This document shows positions 1 to 8,809 of a DNA stretch of 64,000 bases, piece by piece (positions within the stretch are counted from its first letter, which is position 1; each line of letters begins with the position of its first letter). The DNA comes from Oricola indica (GTDB lineage: Bacteria > Pseudomonadota > Alphaproteobacteria > Rhizobiales > Rhizobiaceae): contig NZ_JAINFJ010000008.1 in the NCBI RefSeq assembly GCF_019966595.1, positions 62,001-126,000 on the forward strand, written 5' to 3'. Under the pieces are notes generated by a model. The model was not told the DNA's origin. It saw nothing but the letters and a program-made list of their open reading frames with translations, and searched no databases. Made by a program: the position numbers and the translations under genes.

Positions 1-102
1 TTTGGGAAATTACGGGTGTTCGCAAAGCGCGTAGGCTTCGAGGCGGGATGGGTATTTTGATTCTCCGCTTCACGTGCGGAGCAGCGCGAAGGGAATCGCT
101 CA

Positions 103-777
103 ATGAAGAAGTACCTCACCTGTACAGCAGCGACAGTCGGCCTGCTGTTTTCTTCGGCCGGCCTGGCGACCGCAGCGGATGAAATCGGCTATCCGTCCTA
201 TGGGCTCTATGCGAGCCTCCACGGCGGCTGGTACCTGCCGCAGGAGCCGACCGCCACGTTCGAAGTCGGTCCGGACACGGTGCTCGGCGGTATCAATGTC
301 GATAATGGCTACCGCATCGGCGGCGCGATCGGGTACGACTTAACCCGCAATTTCGCTGTGGAATTCGAAACGTCCTTTGCGCGCGCGAACGTCAACTCGA
401 TCGATGTCGGCCCCCCGGTGAATGCAACCCAGCCGGCGCCGGGCTACGGCACGCTTCTGACCCTGATGGGCAACGCGATCGTCGGCGAGGATTACGGCAA
501 GTGGCGGCCCTATGTCGGCGCCGGTATCGGTGGCGCGCTCGTCACGCTCAATGTCGATTTCATGTCCGGGCTCGACGACAGTGACTGGGCGCTCGCCGGA
601 CAGGTCTTCGCCGGTATCGACTATGCGATCAGCGACAACGTCTCGGTGGGTGCGCGTTATCGCTACCAGCATGTCGGTTCGACCAACTACTTCGACGACG
701 GCGACGAGCCCGTCGGCCTCAGCGATTTTGGCGCGCACAGCATCGAATTCGGCCTGAAGGTCAAATTCGGCGGCTAG
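103..777 (+). CDS. Outer-membrane beta-barrel protein (opacity/OmpA-like porin family)
   Basis: The 224-residue product begins with a classical signal peptide (MKKYLTC, hydrophobic stretch, cleavage near ATAA-D at about residue 24). The mature part alternates short amphipathic strands rich in Gly and aromatic residues (GLYASLHGGWY, VEFETSF, WRPYVGAGIGGAL, VGARYRYQHV, IEFGLKVKF), the pattern of a small eight-stranded barrel. An AAGGGAA ribosome site precedes the ATG. It is expected in the outer membrane as a structural or surface protein; no catalytic motif is visible. The extreme C-terminus ends in FGG rather than the usual terminal aromatic residue. Family assignment is by overall pattern, and ligand or role is unknown. 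Confidence 0.8.
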   Translation: MKKYLTCTAATVGLLFSSAGLATAADEIGYPSYGLYASLHGGWYLPQEPTATFEVGPDTVLGGINVDNGYRIGGAIGYDLTRNFAVEFETSFARANVNSIDVGPPVNATQPAPGYGTLLTLMGNAIVGEDYGKWRPYVGAGIGGALVTLNVDFMSGLDDSDWALAGQVFAGIDYAISDNVSVGARYRYQHVGSTNYFDDGDEPVGLSDFGAHSIEFGLKVKFGG

Positions 778-884
778 GCCTTCGAGAAGACCATCGCGCT
801 GACAGGGACGGGCGCGGCGCGTGTTGCGCCGCGCAAACGGCAAGGCTATAGCGGGCGAAAGCGAATGATCTCCCGGAGAATTCC

Positions 885-1172
885 ATGTCCGTCGACCTTG
901 CCACCGTCAAGCGCGTCGCCAAACTCGCCCGCATCGCCGTTACCGAAGAGGAAGCGGCGAAGATGGAGGGTGAACTCAACACAATCCTCGGCTTCGTCGA
1001 GCAACTGAACGAAGTCGATGTCTCGGGTGTCGAGCCGATGACTTCGGTGACGCCGATGGAGATGAAGAAGCGCATCGACGTGGTGACCGACGGCGACAAG
1101 GCCGAGGATATCGTTGCCAACGCGCCTGCTTCGGAAGACAATTTCTTCCTCGTGCCCAAGGTGGTGGAGTAG
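885..1172 (+). CDS. gatC: Asp-tRNA(Asn)/Glu-tRNA(Gln) amidotransferase subunit C
   Basis: The 95-residue protein has the typical GatC length and opening ([19 protein letters not shown]) and the conserved region around [10 protein letters not shown] followed by [17 protein letters not shown] at the end. GatC is the small belt subunit that holds GatA and GatB together. The GatCAB complex converts mischarged Glu-tRNA(Gln) and Asp-tRNA(Asn) into the correctly amidated forms, replacing glutaminyl- or asparaginyl-tRNA synthetase. It is the first gene of a tight rightward unit gatC - GNAT - gatA, with 6 bp to the next gene. Confidence 0.96.
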   Translation: MSVDLATVKRVAKLARIAVTEEEAAKMEGELNTILGFVEQLNEVDVSGVEPMTSVTPMEMKKRIDVVTDGDKAEDIVANAPASEDNFFLVPKVVE

Positions 1173-1178
1173 GCGCTC

Positions 1179-1649
1179 ATGGCGATCGCAATCACCCGCG
1201 AGACGCCTTTGCAGGATGACGTGCGCGGCCTGGTCGCCGCGCTCAATGATCATCTCATCCCGCTGTCGCCACGCGAGTTCCAGTTCCAGATGACCGTCGA
1301 GCAGATGGCCGGTCCGGAGACCGTGCTGTTTGTCGCCCGCGACGAGAGCGGCAAGGCGGTCGGAATTGGCGCGCTGAAGGTGCATGACGGGACCTTCGGC
1401 GAGGTCAAGCGCATGTATACGGATCCCGCCGTGCGCGGCTCCGGCGTGGGCCGGAAGCTCCTCGACGCAATCGAGGCCGAGGCGCGCGAGCGTGGACTGG
1501 CCGAACTGAAGCTCGAAACCGGTGGCACGCCGCCATTCGCGGACACCTGGACCGTCTATGAACGGTGCGGCTTTTCGCGCTGCGGCGTCTTCGCCGACTA
1601 TCCCGATACGCAATACAACGTCTTTTACGAAAAGAAGCTGACCGCATGA
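1179..1649 (+). CDS. GNAT family N-acetyltransferase between gatC and gatA
   Basis: The 156-residue product shows the GNAT core: [35 protein letters not shown] contains motif A with the acetyl-CoA pyrophosphate loop ([10 protein letters not shown], about residues 86-95), followed by a helix and the YERCGF motif near the C-terminus. It transfers an acetyl group from acetyl-CoA to an amine; the substrate cannot be read from sequence. It sits 6 bp after gatC and its TGA overlaps the gatA ATG (ATGA), so the three genes should be one transcript with translational coupling to gatA. A second GNAT gene follows gatB. Function in tRNA amidation is not established. Confidence 0.9.
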   Translation: MAIAITRETPLQDDVRGLVAALNDHLIPLSPREFQFQMTVEQMAGPETVLFVARDESGKAVGIGALKVHDGTFGEVKRMYTDPAVRGSGVGRKLLDAIEAEARERGLAELKLETGGTPPFADTWTVYERCGFSRCGVFADYPDTQYNVFYEKKLTA

Positions 1650-3127
1650 CCGACCTGACCAGCCTCACCATTGCCGAAGCGCGCGAGAAACTGCGCGGCA
1701 AGGAGGTCACCTCCGCTGAACTGACTGACGCCTATCTGGCCGCCATCGACGGCGCCAACGGCGCGCTGAACGCCTATGTGAAGGTGACGCCGGAGAAAGC
1801 GCGCGCCATGGCGAAGGCGTCCGACGAGAAGCTCGCCAAAGGCGAGGGCGGCGCGCTGGAGGGCATCCCGCTCGGTATCAAGGACCTGTTCGCCACCGAG
1901 GGCGTCCACACCCAGGCGTGCAGCCACGTGCTGGACGGTTTCGAGCCGCGTTACGAATCGACGGTCACCGCCAATCTGTTCGCCGACGGCGCGGTCATGC
2001 TCGGCAAGCTGAACATGGACGAGTTCGCCATGGGGTCGTCCAACGAGACGTCCTATTACGGCCCGGTGAAGAACCCGTGGCGCGCGAAAGGCTCCAACAA
2101 GGACCTCGTGCCCGGCGGATCGTCGGGTGGCTCGGCCTCGGCCGTCGCCGCGCATCTGTGCGCCGGCGCGACAGCCTCCGATACGGGCGGCTCGATCCGC
2201 CAGCCGGCGGCGTTCACCGGCACGGTCGGCATCAAGCCGACCTATGGCCGTTGCTCGCGCTGGGGCATCGTCGCCTTTGCCTCGTCGCTGGACCAGGCGG
2301 GCCCGATCGCGCGCGACGTGCGCGACGCCGCGATCATGCTGAAATCCATGGCCTCCGTGGACGACAAGGACACGACCTCCGTCGACCTGCCGGTGCCGGA
2401 TTTCGAAGCGGCGATCGGCCAGTCGGTGAAGGGCATGAAGATCGGCATTCCCGCCGAGTACCGAATGGACGGAATGCCCGAAGAGATCGAAGCGCTGTGG
2501 CAGCAGGGCATCGAATGGCTGAAGGACGCAGGCGCGGAGATCGTCGATATCTCCCTGCCGCATACCAAATACGCCCTGCCGGCCTATTACATCGTCGCGC
2601 CAGCGGAAGCCTCGTCCAACCTCGCGCGCTATGACGGCGTGCGCTACGGGCTGCGCGTTCCGGGCAAGGACATCATCGACATGTACGAGAAGACCCGCGC
2701 CGAAGGCTTCGGCGCCGAGGTCAAGCGCCGCATCATGATCGGCACCTATGTGCTGTCGGCCGGCTACTACGACGCCTACTACCTGAAGGCGCAGAAAGTG
2801 CGCACGCTGATCAAGCGGGACTTCGAGACGGTCTTCGACAAAGGCGTCGATGCGATCCTGACCCCGGCCACGCCCTCGGCGGCCTTCGGTATCGCCGATC
2901 AGGATATGGCGGTCGATCCGGTCAAGATGTATCTGAACGATATCTTCACGGTGACGGTGAACATGGCCGGCCTTCCTGGCATCGCCGTTCCGGCCGGTCT
3001 CGACCACCAGGGCCTGCCGCTGGGCCTCCAACTGATCGGCAAGCCCTTCGACGAGGAAACGCTGTTCCGCACGGGCCACGTGCTCGAACAGGCTGCGGGC
3101 AAGTTTTCGCCGGAGAAGTGGTGGTAG
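1646..3127 (+). CDS. gatA: Asp-tRNA(Asn)/Glu-tRNA(Gln) amidotransferase subunit A
   Basis: GatA is the amidase-signature subunit of GatCAB; it hydrolyses glutamine to release the ammonia used by GatB. At 493 residues it has the usual length. The Ser-cisSer-Lys triad is visible as Lys79 (GIKDLF), Ser159 in GGSSGGS and Ser183 in GGSIRQPA; the 24-residue gap between the serines matches known GatA proteins. An upstream in-frame start at 1565 would lie inside the GNAT gene, so the ATG overlapping the GNAT stop codon (ATGA) is preferred. It belongs to the gatC-GNAT-gatA unit. Confidence 0.97.
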   Translation: MTDLTSLTIAEAREKLRGKEVTSAELTDAYLAAIDGANGALNAYVKVTPEKARAMAKASDEKLAKGEGGALEGIPLGIKDLFATEGVHTQACSHVLDGFEPRYESTVTANLFADGAVMLGKLNMDEFAMGSSNETSYYGPVKNPWRAKGSNKDLVPGGSSGGSASAVAAHLCAGATASDTGGSIRQPAAFTGTVGIKPTYGRCSRWGIVAFASSLDQAGPIARDVRDAAIMLKSMASVDDKDTTSVDLPVPDFEAAIGQSVKGMKIGIPAEYRMDGMPEEIEALWQQGIEWLKDAGAEIVDISLPHTKYALPAYYIVAPAEASSNLARYDGVRYGLRVPGKDIIDMYEKTRAEGFGAEVKRRIMIGTYVLSAGYYDAYYLKAQKVRTLIKRDFETVFDKGVDAILTPATPSAAFGIADQDMAVDPVKMYLNDIFTVTVNMAGLPGIAVPAGLDHQGLPLGLQLIGKPFDEETLFRTGHVLEQAAGKFSPEKWW

Positions 3128-3142
3128 GCTGCGTTTCGCGCC

Positions 3143-3598
3143 TTACTGCGATCCGCGCAGGGCGGTGTTTCCGCGCCAGGGTTCGATCTCGCAACGGCGC
3201 AGCAGGCGTCCGGCTTCAGCGGTCAGTGTGAAGCCGATGCCTGAGGTGGCTTCGGTGGCGTCGTTGCTTGGGCCGAGCGCCATCAGGGCGGTGTCGCGGT
3301 CGTGGCCGCCGAGATTCACGATCGCCTTGTCGAAACACTCGCAGGACAGCGTGATTTCCGCGTTGGCCTTGATGCCGGCCATCCGGTTGCCATAGGCCTC
3401 GGCGCAGGTCGCGTAGGCTTTTCCCCGACGGTAATATGAACTGTCCATCTCGCGCATCGTGTCACGCAACGAGCTTTTCGCATCGGCGACCAGCGCTTCG
3501 ACTGTGCCCAGTTGTCCGGTCGCGCTAAGATGCGAAGCGACGCCGCCAAGCGCGCCCGCAGCGAGGACTGTCGAGAAAAGGACAAGTGAAAAGCGCAA
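3143..3598 (-). CDS. Small exported protein with a C-x20-CxC-F cysteine framework
   Basis: This 151-residue protein has an N-terminal hydrophobic signal or anchor (MRFSLVLFSTVLAAGALGGV) and then a soluble part with four cysteines: YATC, SCECF and RRCEI. I do not recognise a named family. The cysteine order and flanking residues match those of the protein encoded leftward at 4017-4598 (YRIC, ACRCF, QRCDI), so the two look like distant paralogues. Export to the periplasm and disulfide formation are inferred. It is transcribed leftward towards gatA, and its start lies 142 bp from the divergent small gene at 3741. Confidence 0.7.
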   Translation of the reverse strand: MRFSLVLFSTVLAAGALGGVASHLSATGQLGTVEALVADAKSSLRDTMREMDSSYYRRGKAYATCAEAYGNRMAGIKANAEITLSCECFDKAIVNLGGHDRDTALMALGPSNDATEATSGIGFTLTAEAGRLLRRCEIEPWRGNTALRGSQ

Positions 3599-3740
3599 GA
3601 TATTTCCTTCCGGCAGTAATCCTTGTCAAAATCGCGTGAAGAAAATCTTGCAGTTTCGGTCGAGCTTTTCGAAAAGTACGGTTTTCTGGCACATTGGCGC
3701 CGCCAAATTCTCGAATGGCCAGCATTGAACGGAGATTTCC

Positions 3741-4007
3741 ATGTCCAAAGCCAACCAACTGCTGCTCGAAGCCCTCGACAGCCTGAAAGCCGGCGATTTG
3801 CGGACCGGGCCGGAATGGGAGCGCGCGCACGAGATTTGCCAGGCGCATGAAGGCGAGGCGGATTTCGACTGGATTCACGCGCTGTGCCACCGCATCGAGG
3901 GCGATGACGGGAATGCCGGCTACTGGTATCGCAGCGCCGGCCGCGCGCGGAACCGGGGCACGATTGCCGAGGAATGGGCGGCGATCCGGGGTGCCCTCGC
4001 GGGATAA
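3741..4007 (+). CDS. Small cytoplasmic protein of unknown function
   Basis: The 88-residue product (starting MSKANQLLLEALDSL) lacks a signal peptide or membrane segment and looks like a short helical protein. The motif PEWERAHEICQAHEG followed by FDWIHALCHRIEGDDGNAGYWYRSAG is conserved-looking, with many Trp, His and Cys residues. A GGAGATTTCC ribosome site precedes the ATG. I do not recognise a characterised family. It sits alone between two leftward genes for exported cysteine proteins, divergent from one and convergent with the other (9 bp apart). Confidence 0.7.
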   Translation: MSKANQLLLEALDSLKAGDLRTGPEWERAHEICQAHEGEADFDWIHALCHRIEGDDGNAGYWYRSAGRARNRGTIAEEWAAIRGALAG

Positions 4008-4016
4008 GGCCGCTTC

Positions 4017-4598
4017 CTACAATGCCGCGATGTCGCAGCGCTGGAAGAGAAGGCGCAGGCGGAACTGCATAAGGATCGATTGAAACGGACTACTCGTGAG
4101 GGGGTTCGCGGTGCCGTCCCTGGAGAACTTCATGGCATTTCGTTCGAGCTGTCCGGCGATGTCTCGCCCTTGCGCGCGGCGAACACTCTTTTCGTATCCG
4201 GATGGGCTGCCGTTGCGCGGATAGGCGGTCTGGCTCGTGAGGCGGATGCTGTCACGCACGGAGCTTTCGAACAGCCGCAGATAGATCAGCGGGACGGCGA
4301 TTTCCTGTGAAGCCGTGGTCCACGTGCCATAGGCATCGCCGAAGCACCGGCAGGCTTCCTGGCGCTTCAGCGGGGTTTTGCGCGTCATCACGCGCGAGAA
4401 GTCGCGCATGCATATGCGGTATCCGTCATTCGCACTGCGGGACGTGTTGTCGGGCGATTCGCCAAAGGCCGCGCCGTGAAGCGCCATGATCCCGGATCCG
4501 GCTGAGGAGAGGGCATCCGGATTGTGTTGAAGGTAGCTCGCTCCGGCTCCGACGACGCCGGCAAAAACGATTGCGGCGGCGATCAGTTTGACGGACAT
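4017..4598 (-). CDS. Exported protein, likely paralogue of the 3143-3598 product
   Basis: The chosen start (MSVKLIAAAIVFAG) is preceded by AAGGAACG and gives a 193-residue protein with an N-terminal signal or anchor; a longer open frame extends upstream but lacks support. Four cysteines (YRIC, ACRCF, QRCDI) reproduce the framework of the neighbouring exported protein, with 19 instead of 20 residues before CxC. The rest is rich in Ser and Arg with no recognised domain. It reads leftward and is convergent with the small gene at 3741. A periplasmic location is inferred. Confidence 0.65.
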   Translation of the reverse strand: MSVKLIAAAIVFAGVVGAGASYLQHNPDALSSAGSGIMALHGAAFGESPDNTSRSANDGYRICMRDFSRVMTRKTPLKRQEACRCFGDAYGTWTTASQEIAVPLIYLRLFESSVRDSIRLTSQTAYPRNGSPSGYEKSVRRAQGRDIAGQLERNAMKFSRDGTANPLTSSPFQSILMQFRLRLLFQRCDIAAL

Positions 4599-4812
4599 GG
4601 CGCGTTCCTTCTTCTCGACCGTGCGCGCCCTGGATCGCGCCGCCGGTCGCCAGCTCCATGCGCAACCATAGCATGCAGCCATTAACAGAATGCCCAACCC
4701 TGCCTTGCGTTTTGTATCCATGCGCATCGCTGTGCGTTTTTGCACATGTCACGCACCACCACCCGGCTACAGGTCGAGCTCCCAGCGCAATCGCAAGCAA
4801 GGAGAAGGGGTA

Positions 4813-6447
4813 ATGCGCATAATGATCCGATTGTTCATATTTCTGACTATTCTGGCCGCGGGTCCGGCCCTGGCCGCGGATCGAGCCATCATCGTGATGG
4901 ACGCTTCCGGTTCCATGTGGGGCCAGATCGCAGGCAAGACCAAGATCGAGATCGCCCGCGAAACACTCGCTGGCGTTCTGCCCGACATTCCAGGTGACAT
5001 GGAACTCGGCCTGATTGCCTATGGCCACCGCGAAAAGGGCGTATGCTCCGATATCGAGGAAATCGTTCCGCCTGCCGCCGGCACGCGCGAGCGTATCGCA
5101 GAGGCGGCCAACGGGCTCAATCCGAAGGGCAAGACGCCGCTCAGCGACGCGGTCCTGCAAGCCGCGCAGTCGCTCCGATACACCGAGGACAAGGCGACCG
5201 TCATCCTCGTCACCGACGGGATCGAGACCTGCGAGGCCGATCCCTGCGCGGTGGCGAGCGAGCTCGAAAAGGCCGGTGTCGATTTCACCGTTCATGTCGT
5301 CGGCTTCGGCCTGTCGGAGGAGGAGGGCAAGCAGGTCTCCTGCCTCGCCGAAAACACCGGCGGCCGCTACCTGCAGGCGAAGGACGCGGACGAGCTGTCC
5401 GACGCCCTGACACAGACCGTCGCGGCGACGCCGGAACCAGAACCTGAGCCAGAACCGGCAGCTATCGAAGACAATGTTACCGTGAAGGCGGTGCTTGCCG
5501 AAGGCGGTTCGGACTACGATCTCAATGGCCGCTGGGATTACTTCCCGATGGAGGGCGACAATCCGGCCGAGAAATCCGTTAAGGGCGGGTATGACACGGT
5601 CTTCACCACGACGCTCGAACCGGGCCGCTACCTGCTGCGCTACCGGAAGGACATGGTCGTCTCCGAGACGGTGGTCGAGGTGACGGAAGGCGAGGCGATC
5701 GACCGGGACCTCGTTCTCGACGCCGGTGTCGTCACCGTCCGCGTGCTGCCCGACGATGGCGCGGACGTGGATAACGCGGCTCGTTACGACCTCGAGATCG
5801 GCGATGTCCGGGATGGCGGTTACGGCGAGGGCACCAAGGTGGTTCCCGCCGGCGAAATCCGGCTGACGACCCGGCTCGGCGAAAGCAATGCCGAAGAAAG
5901 CTTCACGCTGGCTGCGGGAGAGATCGTGGAGCGCGAGGTGGTGATGGGAATCGGTATCCTCGCGATCAACGCCGAATATTCCGAGGGTGGCCCGATGGTC
6001 GAGTCTGGCAGTCTGCGGGTCGACGTGTTGTCGGGCAAGAAGTCGCTGGACGGCAAGCGCAAGGACATCGATGGCGGCTACGGACCGGGCAATGAGTTCA
6101 AGCTGCCTCCCGGAGACTATCTCGTGCGCGCCCGTCTCGACAAGGCGATTGCCGAAGCGCCTGTCACCGTGACGCGTGGCGAGATGACGGACATCACCGT
6201 CAACCTCGACGCCGGTGTCCTGTATGCCTCCGCGCCGGGCGCCTACCGGATCGATGTCTTCGAGGCGAAAGCCGACCTTCAGGGCAATCGCGACCAGATC
6301 GACGGCACCTATGGCGAGGAATACCAGATCACCCTCAATCCGGGCGACTATCTGGTTGTCGCGACGATGGGCGACGGAAATGGCGAGAAGAAGGAAGCGA
6401 CCGCCAGCGTGACGGCCGCCGAACGCAGCGAAGTCACGATCGACTAG
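4813..6447 (+). CDS. Periplasmic von Willebrand A domain protein with repeated beta modules
   Basis: The start with AAGGAGAAGGGG upstream gives 544 residues: a signal peptide ending at ALA-A (about residue 20), then a VWA domain (about 24-200). Its metal-adhesion site shows DASGS at residues 30-34 and TDGIETC further on. A short EPEPEPEPEP linker follows, and then about four modules of 75-90 residues, each with an LxPG(D/R)YL strand and most ending in a (V/L)xLDAGV-type strand. VWA domains bind ligands through Mg2+. The repeats suggest a stalk or binding platform in the periplasm or on the surface. It is monocistronic and ends at a strong terminator. Partner unknown. Confidence 0.85.
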   Translation: MRIMIRLFIFLTILAAGPALAADRAIIVMDASGSMWGQIAGKTKIEIARETLAGVLPDIPGDMELGLIAYGHREKGVCSDIEEIVPPAAGTRERIAEAANGLNPKGKTPLSDAVLQAAQSLRYTEDKATVILVTDGIETCEADPCAVASELEKAGVDFTVHVVGFGLSEEEGKQVSCLAENTGGRYLQAKDADELSDALTQTVAATPEPEPEPEPAAIEDNVTVKAVLAEGGSDYDLNGRWDYFPMEGDNPAEKSVKGGYDTVFTTTLEPGRYLLRYRKDMVVSETVVEVTEGEAIDRDLVLDAGVVTVRVLPDDGADVDNAARYDLEIGDVRDGGYGEGTKVVPAGEIRLTTRLGESNAEESFTLAAGEIVEREVVMGIGILAINAEYSEGGPMVESGSLRVDVLSGKKSLDGKRKDIDGGYGPGNEFKLPPGDYLVRARLDKAIAEAPVTVTRGEMTDITVNLDAGVLYASAPGAYRIDVFEAKADLQGNRDQIDGTYGEEYQITLNPGDYLVVATMGDGNGEKKEATASVTAAERSEVTID

Positions 6448-6476
6448 GCAGCGGCCCAAGCCCGAAAATACGCATG

Positions 6477-6512
6477 AAAAAACCCCCGGATTGTGCTCCG
6501 GGGGTTCTTTTG
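6477..6512. terminator. Bidirectional intrinsic terminator
   Basis: A perfect 10-bp inverted repeat, AACCCCCGGA (6481-6490) and TCCGGGGGTT (6497-6506), encloses a 6-nt loop. It is followed by CTTTT on the plus strand and flanked by AAAAAA on the other side, which gives a U-tract on the minus strand. It sits between the convergent VWA gene and the DUF6455 gene, so it can serve both. Confidence 0.9.
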
Positions 6513-6561
6513 TGGTTCCGGCGAGGGAGGAACAAGCTGGAGTGCCGGAACCGGGAGCCGG

Positions 6562-6849
6562 TTACGCGGTCTGCAGGGCCTCTTCGGCCTCGATCTCGTG
6601 CTTGAGACGCTCGAAGAGGTCGTGGTTCTTGCAGAAATAGGGTGTTTCGTCCGGTTGATCGTTTTCGGCCATCCAGGACTGGCAGGTATCCTCGCGGCCG
6701 CAATCGGCGCAACGCGCCTGGGCCCGCTTCATCACAGCGTCGCTGTTCGGGCGCGATTCCAGCGCGCCGCGCATGCGCAGCTTGTCGACCATGACATGGA
6801 ACAGCGAGCCGCGTCCCGGGGCTGCAAAGAAGTGGCGCATGGAAAGCAT
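6562..6849 (-). CDS. DUF6455 family protein
   Basis: The start MLSMRHFF is preceded by GGAGGGGGAA, giving 95 residues; an upstream in-frame ATG at 6912 would overlap the regulatory box and is rejected. The protein has MVDKLRMRGA, then a cysteine cluster CADCGREDTCQSW and a later YFCKNHDLFERL, features of the small DUF6455 family of alphaproteobacteria. The four cysteines could bind a metal, but no function is established. Its upstream region holds a perfect TTGAT-N4-ATCAA box, suggesting control by oxygen through an Fnr/FixK-type regulator. Confidence 0.85.
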   Translation of the reverse strand: MLSMRHFFAAPGRGSLFHVMVDKLRMRGALESRPNSDAVMKRAQARCADCGREDTCQSWMAENDQPDETPYFCKNHDLFERLKHEIEAEEALQTA

Positions 6850-6911
6850 TGGATTTCCCCCTCCAGTGATCATTTGTGGAGGCAGTTTCCCGCCCTTTGT
6901 CCGCATCGACA

Positions 6912-6925
6912 TTGATCCTGATCAA
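6912..6925. promoter_or_regulatory. Perfect FNR/FixK-type box (anaerobox)
   Basis: TTGATCCTGATCAA matches the TTGAT-N4-ATCAA consensus exactly. Its centre is about 69 bp upstream of the DUF6455 start (minus strand) and about 104 bp upstream of the microprotein gene at 7023 (plus strand). The first is the more likely target. The Crp-type regulator encoded at 34150-34842 lacks Fe-S cysteines, so the cognate Fnr or FixK is probably encoded elsewhere. Confidence 0.75.
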
Positions 6926-7022
6926 ATGGGCCAAGGCAGACAGATTTTGTTCCGTCTCCACGCCGGGCCGGAATTCCGATAGTCTCGCCATCTGAGTCGC
7001 AACCCATCAGGAAACCGCCGGA

Positions 7023-7169
7023 ATGAACCGAAATGTCCTTTATATCGTCGTCGCCGCACTCGTGGTCGCGGTCGCCGTTATCGGCTATCTCTACTATCAG
7101 GAACAGCAGAAGCCCGATGGCATCAAGATAGAACTCGGCGAGAAGGGGCTCTCCATAGAAGCCGAGTAA
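7023..7169 (+). CDS. 48-residue single-pass membrane microprotein
   Basis: The reading frame encodes 48 residues: a short basic start (MNRNV), one hydrophobic segment (about residues 5-22) and a C-terminal tail ending in GIKIELGEKGLSIEAE. The tail has an alternating charged/hydrophobic pattern suggesting a small beta hairpin. One transmembrane helix places it in the inner membrane with a short soluble tail. Coding is supported by the coherent composition and by resemblance to short proteins I recall from Rhizobiales. The ribosome site is weak. Function is unknown; it lies 120 bp upstream of gatB. Confidence 0.65.
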   Translation: MNRNVLYIVVAALVVAVAVIGYLYYQEQQKPDGIKIELGEKGLSIEAE

Positions 7170-7289
7170 TCGCGGACCGGACGGGCTGGCCGAAGGGGCC
7201 TGGTGGATACTCCGCCAAGCAAAAGCGGCTTGCAGCCATTATTGCGTTGCACTATCGAAACGGAAACATTCCGAACCGAAAAGCACCAC

Positions 7290-8789
7290 ATGACCCTCGT
7301 CGATACCCGCACACCCGAACCGAAACGCTTCATTCCCGGCGCGACCGGCGATTGGGAGATCATTATCGGCATGGAAGTCCATGCCCAGGTGATCTCCAAT
7401 TCGAAGCTGTTTTCGGGTGCCTCGACAGAGTTCGGCGCGGAGCCGAACAACAATGTCTCGCTGATCGACGCGGCGATGCCCGGCATGCTGCCGGTGATCA
7501 ACGAGGAATGCGTCAGGCAGGCGGTGCGCACCGGTCTCGGCCTGAAGGCGAAGATCAACAATCGCTCGATCTTCGATCGCAAGAACTACTTCTTCCCGGA
7601 CCTACCGCAGGGCTACCAGATTTCCCAGTTCAAGGATCCGATCGTCGGCGAAGGCAAGATCATCATTTCGGTCGGTCCGGACAAGCAAGGCAATTTCGAG
7701 GATGTCGAGATCGGTATCGAGCGGCTGCATCTCGAACAGGATGCCGGCAAGTCGATGCACGACCAGCATCCGACCATGTCCTATATCGACCTGAACCGCT
7801 CGGGCGTGGCGCTGATGGAGATCGTCTCCAAGCCGGACTTGCGCTCCTCCGACGAAGCCAAGGCCTACATGACCAAGCTGCGCTCGATCGTGCGCTATCT
7901 CGGGACGTGCGACGGCAATATGGACGAGGGCTCGATGCGCGCCGACGTCAATGTCTCCGTCCGCAAGCCGGGCGGCGAGTTCGGCACGCGCTGCGAGATC
8001 AAGAACGTCAACTCGATCCGCTTCATCGGCCAGGCGATCGAATACGAGGCGCGCCGCCAGATCGCCATTCTCGAGGATGGCGGCACGATCGATCAGGAGA
8101 CGCGTCTCTTCGATGCCGCCAAGGGCGAGACGCGCGCCATGCGCTCCAAGGAGGACGCGCATGACTACCGCTATTTCCCCGATCCGGACCTGTTGCCGCT
8201 CGAATTCGACGACGCTTTCGTCGCCGAACTGGCGAGCGATCTGCCGGAGCTTCCCGATGAGAAGAAATCGCGATTTGTCTCGCTGGGACTCTCCGCTTAT
8301 GATGCCTCCATTCTGGTCTCGGAGAAGGCAATCGCGGACTATTTCGAAAAGGTAGCGGACGGACGCGATGCCAAGGCGGCGGCGAACTGGGTGATCAACG
8401 ATCTGCTCGGCGCGCTGAACAAGGCCGGCCTGTCGATCGACGAGACGCCGGTGACGCCCGCACAGCTCGGCGGCGTGATCGACCTCATCAAGAGCGGCGA
8501 CATCTCCGGCAAGATCGCCAAGGACCTGTTCGAGATCGTCTGGAACGAAGGCGGCGACCCGGCGAAGATCGTCGAGGATCGCGGCATGAAGCAGGTCACC
8601 GACACCGGCGCCATCGAAGCCGAGGTCGACAAGATCATCGCGGCCAATCCTGACAAGGTGGAACAGGCAAAGGCGAAGCCGACGCTCGCCGGCTGGTTCG
8701 TCGGACAGGTCATGAAAGCCACCGGCGGCAAGGCTAATCCGCAGGCCGTTCAGGCGCTGGTGAAATCCAAGCTCGGCATCGAGGACTAG
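7290..8789 (+). CDS. gatB: Asp-tRNA(Asn)/Glu-tRNA(Gln) amidotransferase subunit B
   Basis: The 499-residue protein contains the GatB catalytic cradle ([75 protein letters not shown]) and a C-terminal YqeY-like tRNA-binding tail (about residue 350 onward). GatB phosphorylates the tRNA-bound Glu or Asp with ATP and then transfers ammonia delivered from GatA. The ATG at 7290 is chosen over 7203 because conserved sequence begins soon after it. gatB is separated from gatCA by about 4 kb; a GNAT gene follows 20 bp downstream. Confidence 0.97.
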   Translation: MTLVDTRTPEPKRFIPGATGDWEIIIGMEVHAQVISNSKLFSGASTEFGAEPNNNVSLIDAAMPGMLPVINEECVRQAVRTGLGLKAKINNRSIFDRKNYFFPDLPQGYQISQFKDPIVGEGKIIISVGPDKQGNFEDVEIGIERLHLEQDAGKSMHDQHPTMSYIDLNRSGVALMEIVSKPDLRSSDEAKAYMTKLRSIVRYLGTCDGNMDEGSMRADVNVSVRKPGGEFGTRCEIKNVNSIRFIGQAIEYEARRQIAILEDGGTIDQETRLFDAAKGETRAMRSKEDAHDYRYFPDPDLLPLEFDDAFVAELASDLPELPDEKKSRFVSLGLSAYDASILVSEKAIADYFEKVADGRDAKAAANWVINDLLGALNKAGLSIDETPVTPAQLGGVIDLIKSGDISGKIAKDLFEIVWNEGGDPAKIVEDRGMKQVTDTGAIEAEVDKIIAANPDKVEQAKAKPTLAGWFVGQVMKATGGKANPQAVQALVKSKLGIED

Positions 8790-8809
8790 GTCAGGGGGAG
8801 ACTGTCAGA

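Noticed and set aside
4426-6459. 677-residue minus-strand open frame
   Set aside because: Antisense shadow of the VWA protein gene, which has a signal peptide, ribosome site and MIDAS motif.
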